Positions 5,160-5,418 of a stretch of 5,418 nt of DNA are shown piece by piece. The translations under genes were made by a program, and so were the position numbers. The notes beneath the pieces were generated by a model. It searched no databases and was not told the origin of the DNA. It saw only the letters and a program-made list of their open reading frames with translations. The first letter of the stretch is position 1; each line of letters starts with the position of its first letter. The DNA is from Pseudomonadales bacterium (GTDB lineage: Bacteria > Pseudomonadota > Gammaproteobacteria > Pseudomonadales > Azotimanducaceae): contig JAGWBL010000138.1 in assembly GCA_021295935.1 (NCBI GenBank), positions 1 through 5,418 of the forward strand, written 5' to 3'.

Positions 5160-5338
5160 GGGCTCTCATCGATACCTGCCGCCTGAACGATTGCGGGCGA
5201 GAGGTGGATGGCTCGTAGGTTGCCTCCCGTCAACCAAGCAGCGTGGACTGGGTCGGCCACGTCGCCAGGATCTCCAACTCTGCGCGCCTAGGCCGCCCCG
5301 GCACGCCCCGAGAAATCGCGCCGCACCCGTTCGACCAT
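5156..5338 (-). pseudogene. Possible gene remnant with an in-frame TAG
   Basis: A leftward frame of 61 codons from an ATG at 5338 to a TGA at 5156-5158, broken by TAG at codon 17 (5288-5290). Before the stop it reads MVERVRRDFSGRAGAA; after it ARRVGDPGDVADPVHAAWL and then GGNLRAIHLSPAIVQAAGID. The RVGDPGDVA segment recalls the loop near the C-terminus of short-chain dehydrogenases (R-G-P-DVA), but nothing else confirms this and no nucleotide-binding motif is in the window. It may be chance in GC-rich DNA. Confidence 0.15.
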
Positions 5339-5418
5339 CTCTCGAAACAGCAGACATGACGCAGCGGGAAGTCAGATTCTTGGCCCAGTTCATCGCGGAA
5401 GGAAGTGATAGACGCTCA

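Larger units (their letters stand above)
4917..5418. other. Region upstream of the methyltransferase gene, no confident gene
   Basis: About 500 bp with no recognised domain. Two weak leftward candidates are listed separately (4959-5159 and 5156-5338). At the right edge an ATG at 5358 opens a rightward frame, MTQREVRFLAQFIAEGSD, that leaves the window; it has no ribosome site and 20 residues are too few to assign. The methyltransferase promoter should lie here, but I see no clear -35/-10 pair. Confidence 0.5.

Noticed and set aside
904..5290. Genome-wide reading of TAG as an amino acid, suggested by internal TAG codons in the EF-hand gene and at 5288-5290
   Set aside because: The methyltransferase gene ends with TAG at exactly the normal family length (165 residues), and the EF-hand frame itself ends with a second TAG after its natural basic tail. 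TAG therefore still acts as a stop here.

Overview
The window looks like a chromosomal segment of a GC-rich Gram-negative bacterium, most likely a proteobacterium. This rests on the inner-membrane LplT/Aas-type transporter, a Cnr-like operon of ECF sigma factor, membrane partner and periplasmic metal sensor, and the general codon use; no marker fixes the genus. Starts include ATG and probably TTG. Stops are TAA, TGA and TAG.

Left part (1-2673). The 5' end of a transporter gene reads leftward out of the window. Across a 288-bp divergent spacer, a four-gene rightward operon follows: a secreted EF-hand protein, an ECF sigma-70 factor, a one-TM anti-sigma-like protein, and a membrane-anchored Metal_resist (CnrX/CpxP-like) sensor. 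The last three are tightly packed (ATGA overlap, then a 17-bp overlap), so they form one expression unit. The first two are broken in this sequence. The EF-hand gene has an in-frame TAG at position 11 of its second calcium loop, and the sigma gene has lost about 22 nt at the end of region 2, which puts region 4 in another frame. The two downstream genes are intact. The layout resembles CnrYXH-type metal or envelope-stress sensing with an EF-hand protein added, and the sigma output appears lost. If the sequence is right, this is recent decay.

Middle (2674-3730). About 1.05 kb holds no intact gene. It contains a strong 10-bp hairpin after the operon, a few small inverted repeats, a perfect 11-bp tandem duplication, and at 3379-3720 what I read as the frameshifted remains of a Fic-domain protein.

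Right part (3731-5418). A TetR-family regulator and a methylated-DNA-protein cysteine methyltransferase (Ogt/MGMT type) both read leftward. The 136-bp gap between them carries a perfect palindrome (TAACTA-CA-TAGTTA) just downstream of a plausible extended -10 promoter, so the TetR protein probably represses itself. The last 500 bp holds only weak candidates: a 66-codon frame and, upstream of it, a coding-like frame with an internal TAG.

No new mobile element, CRISPR array, RNA gene or defence island is visible. The most notable feature is the selective damage to the EF-hand and sigma genes of an otherwise ordered signalling operon.
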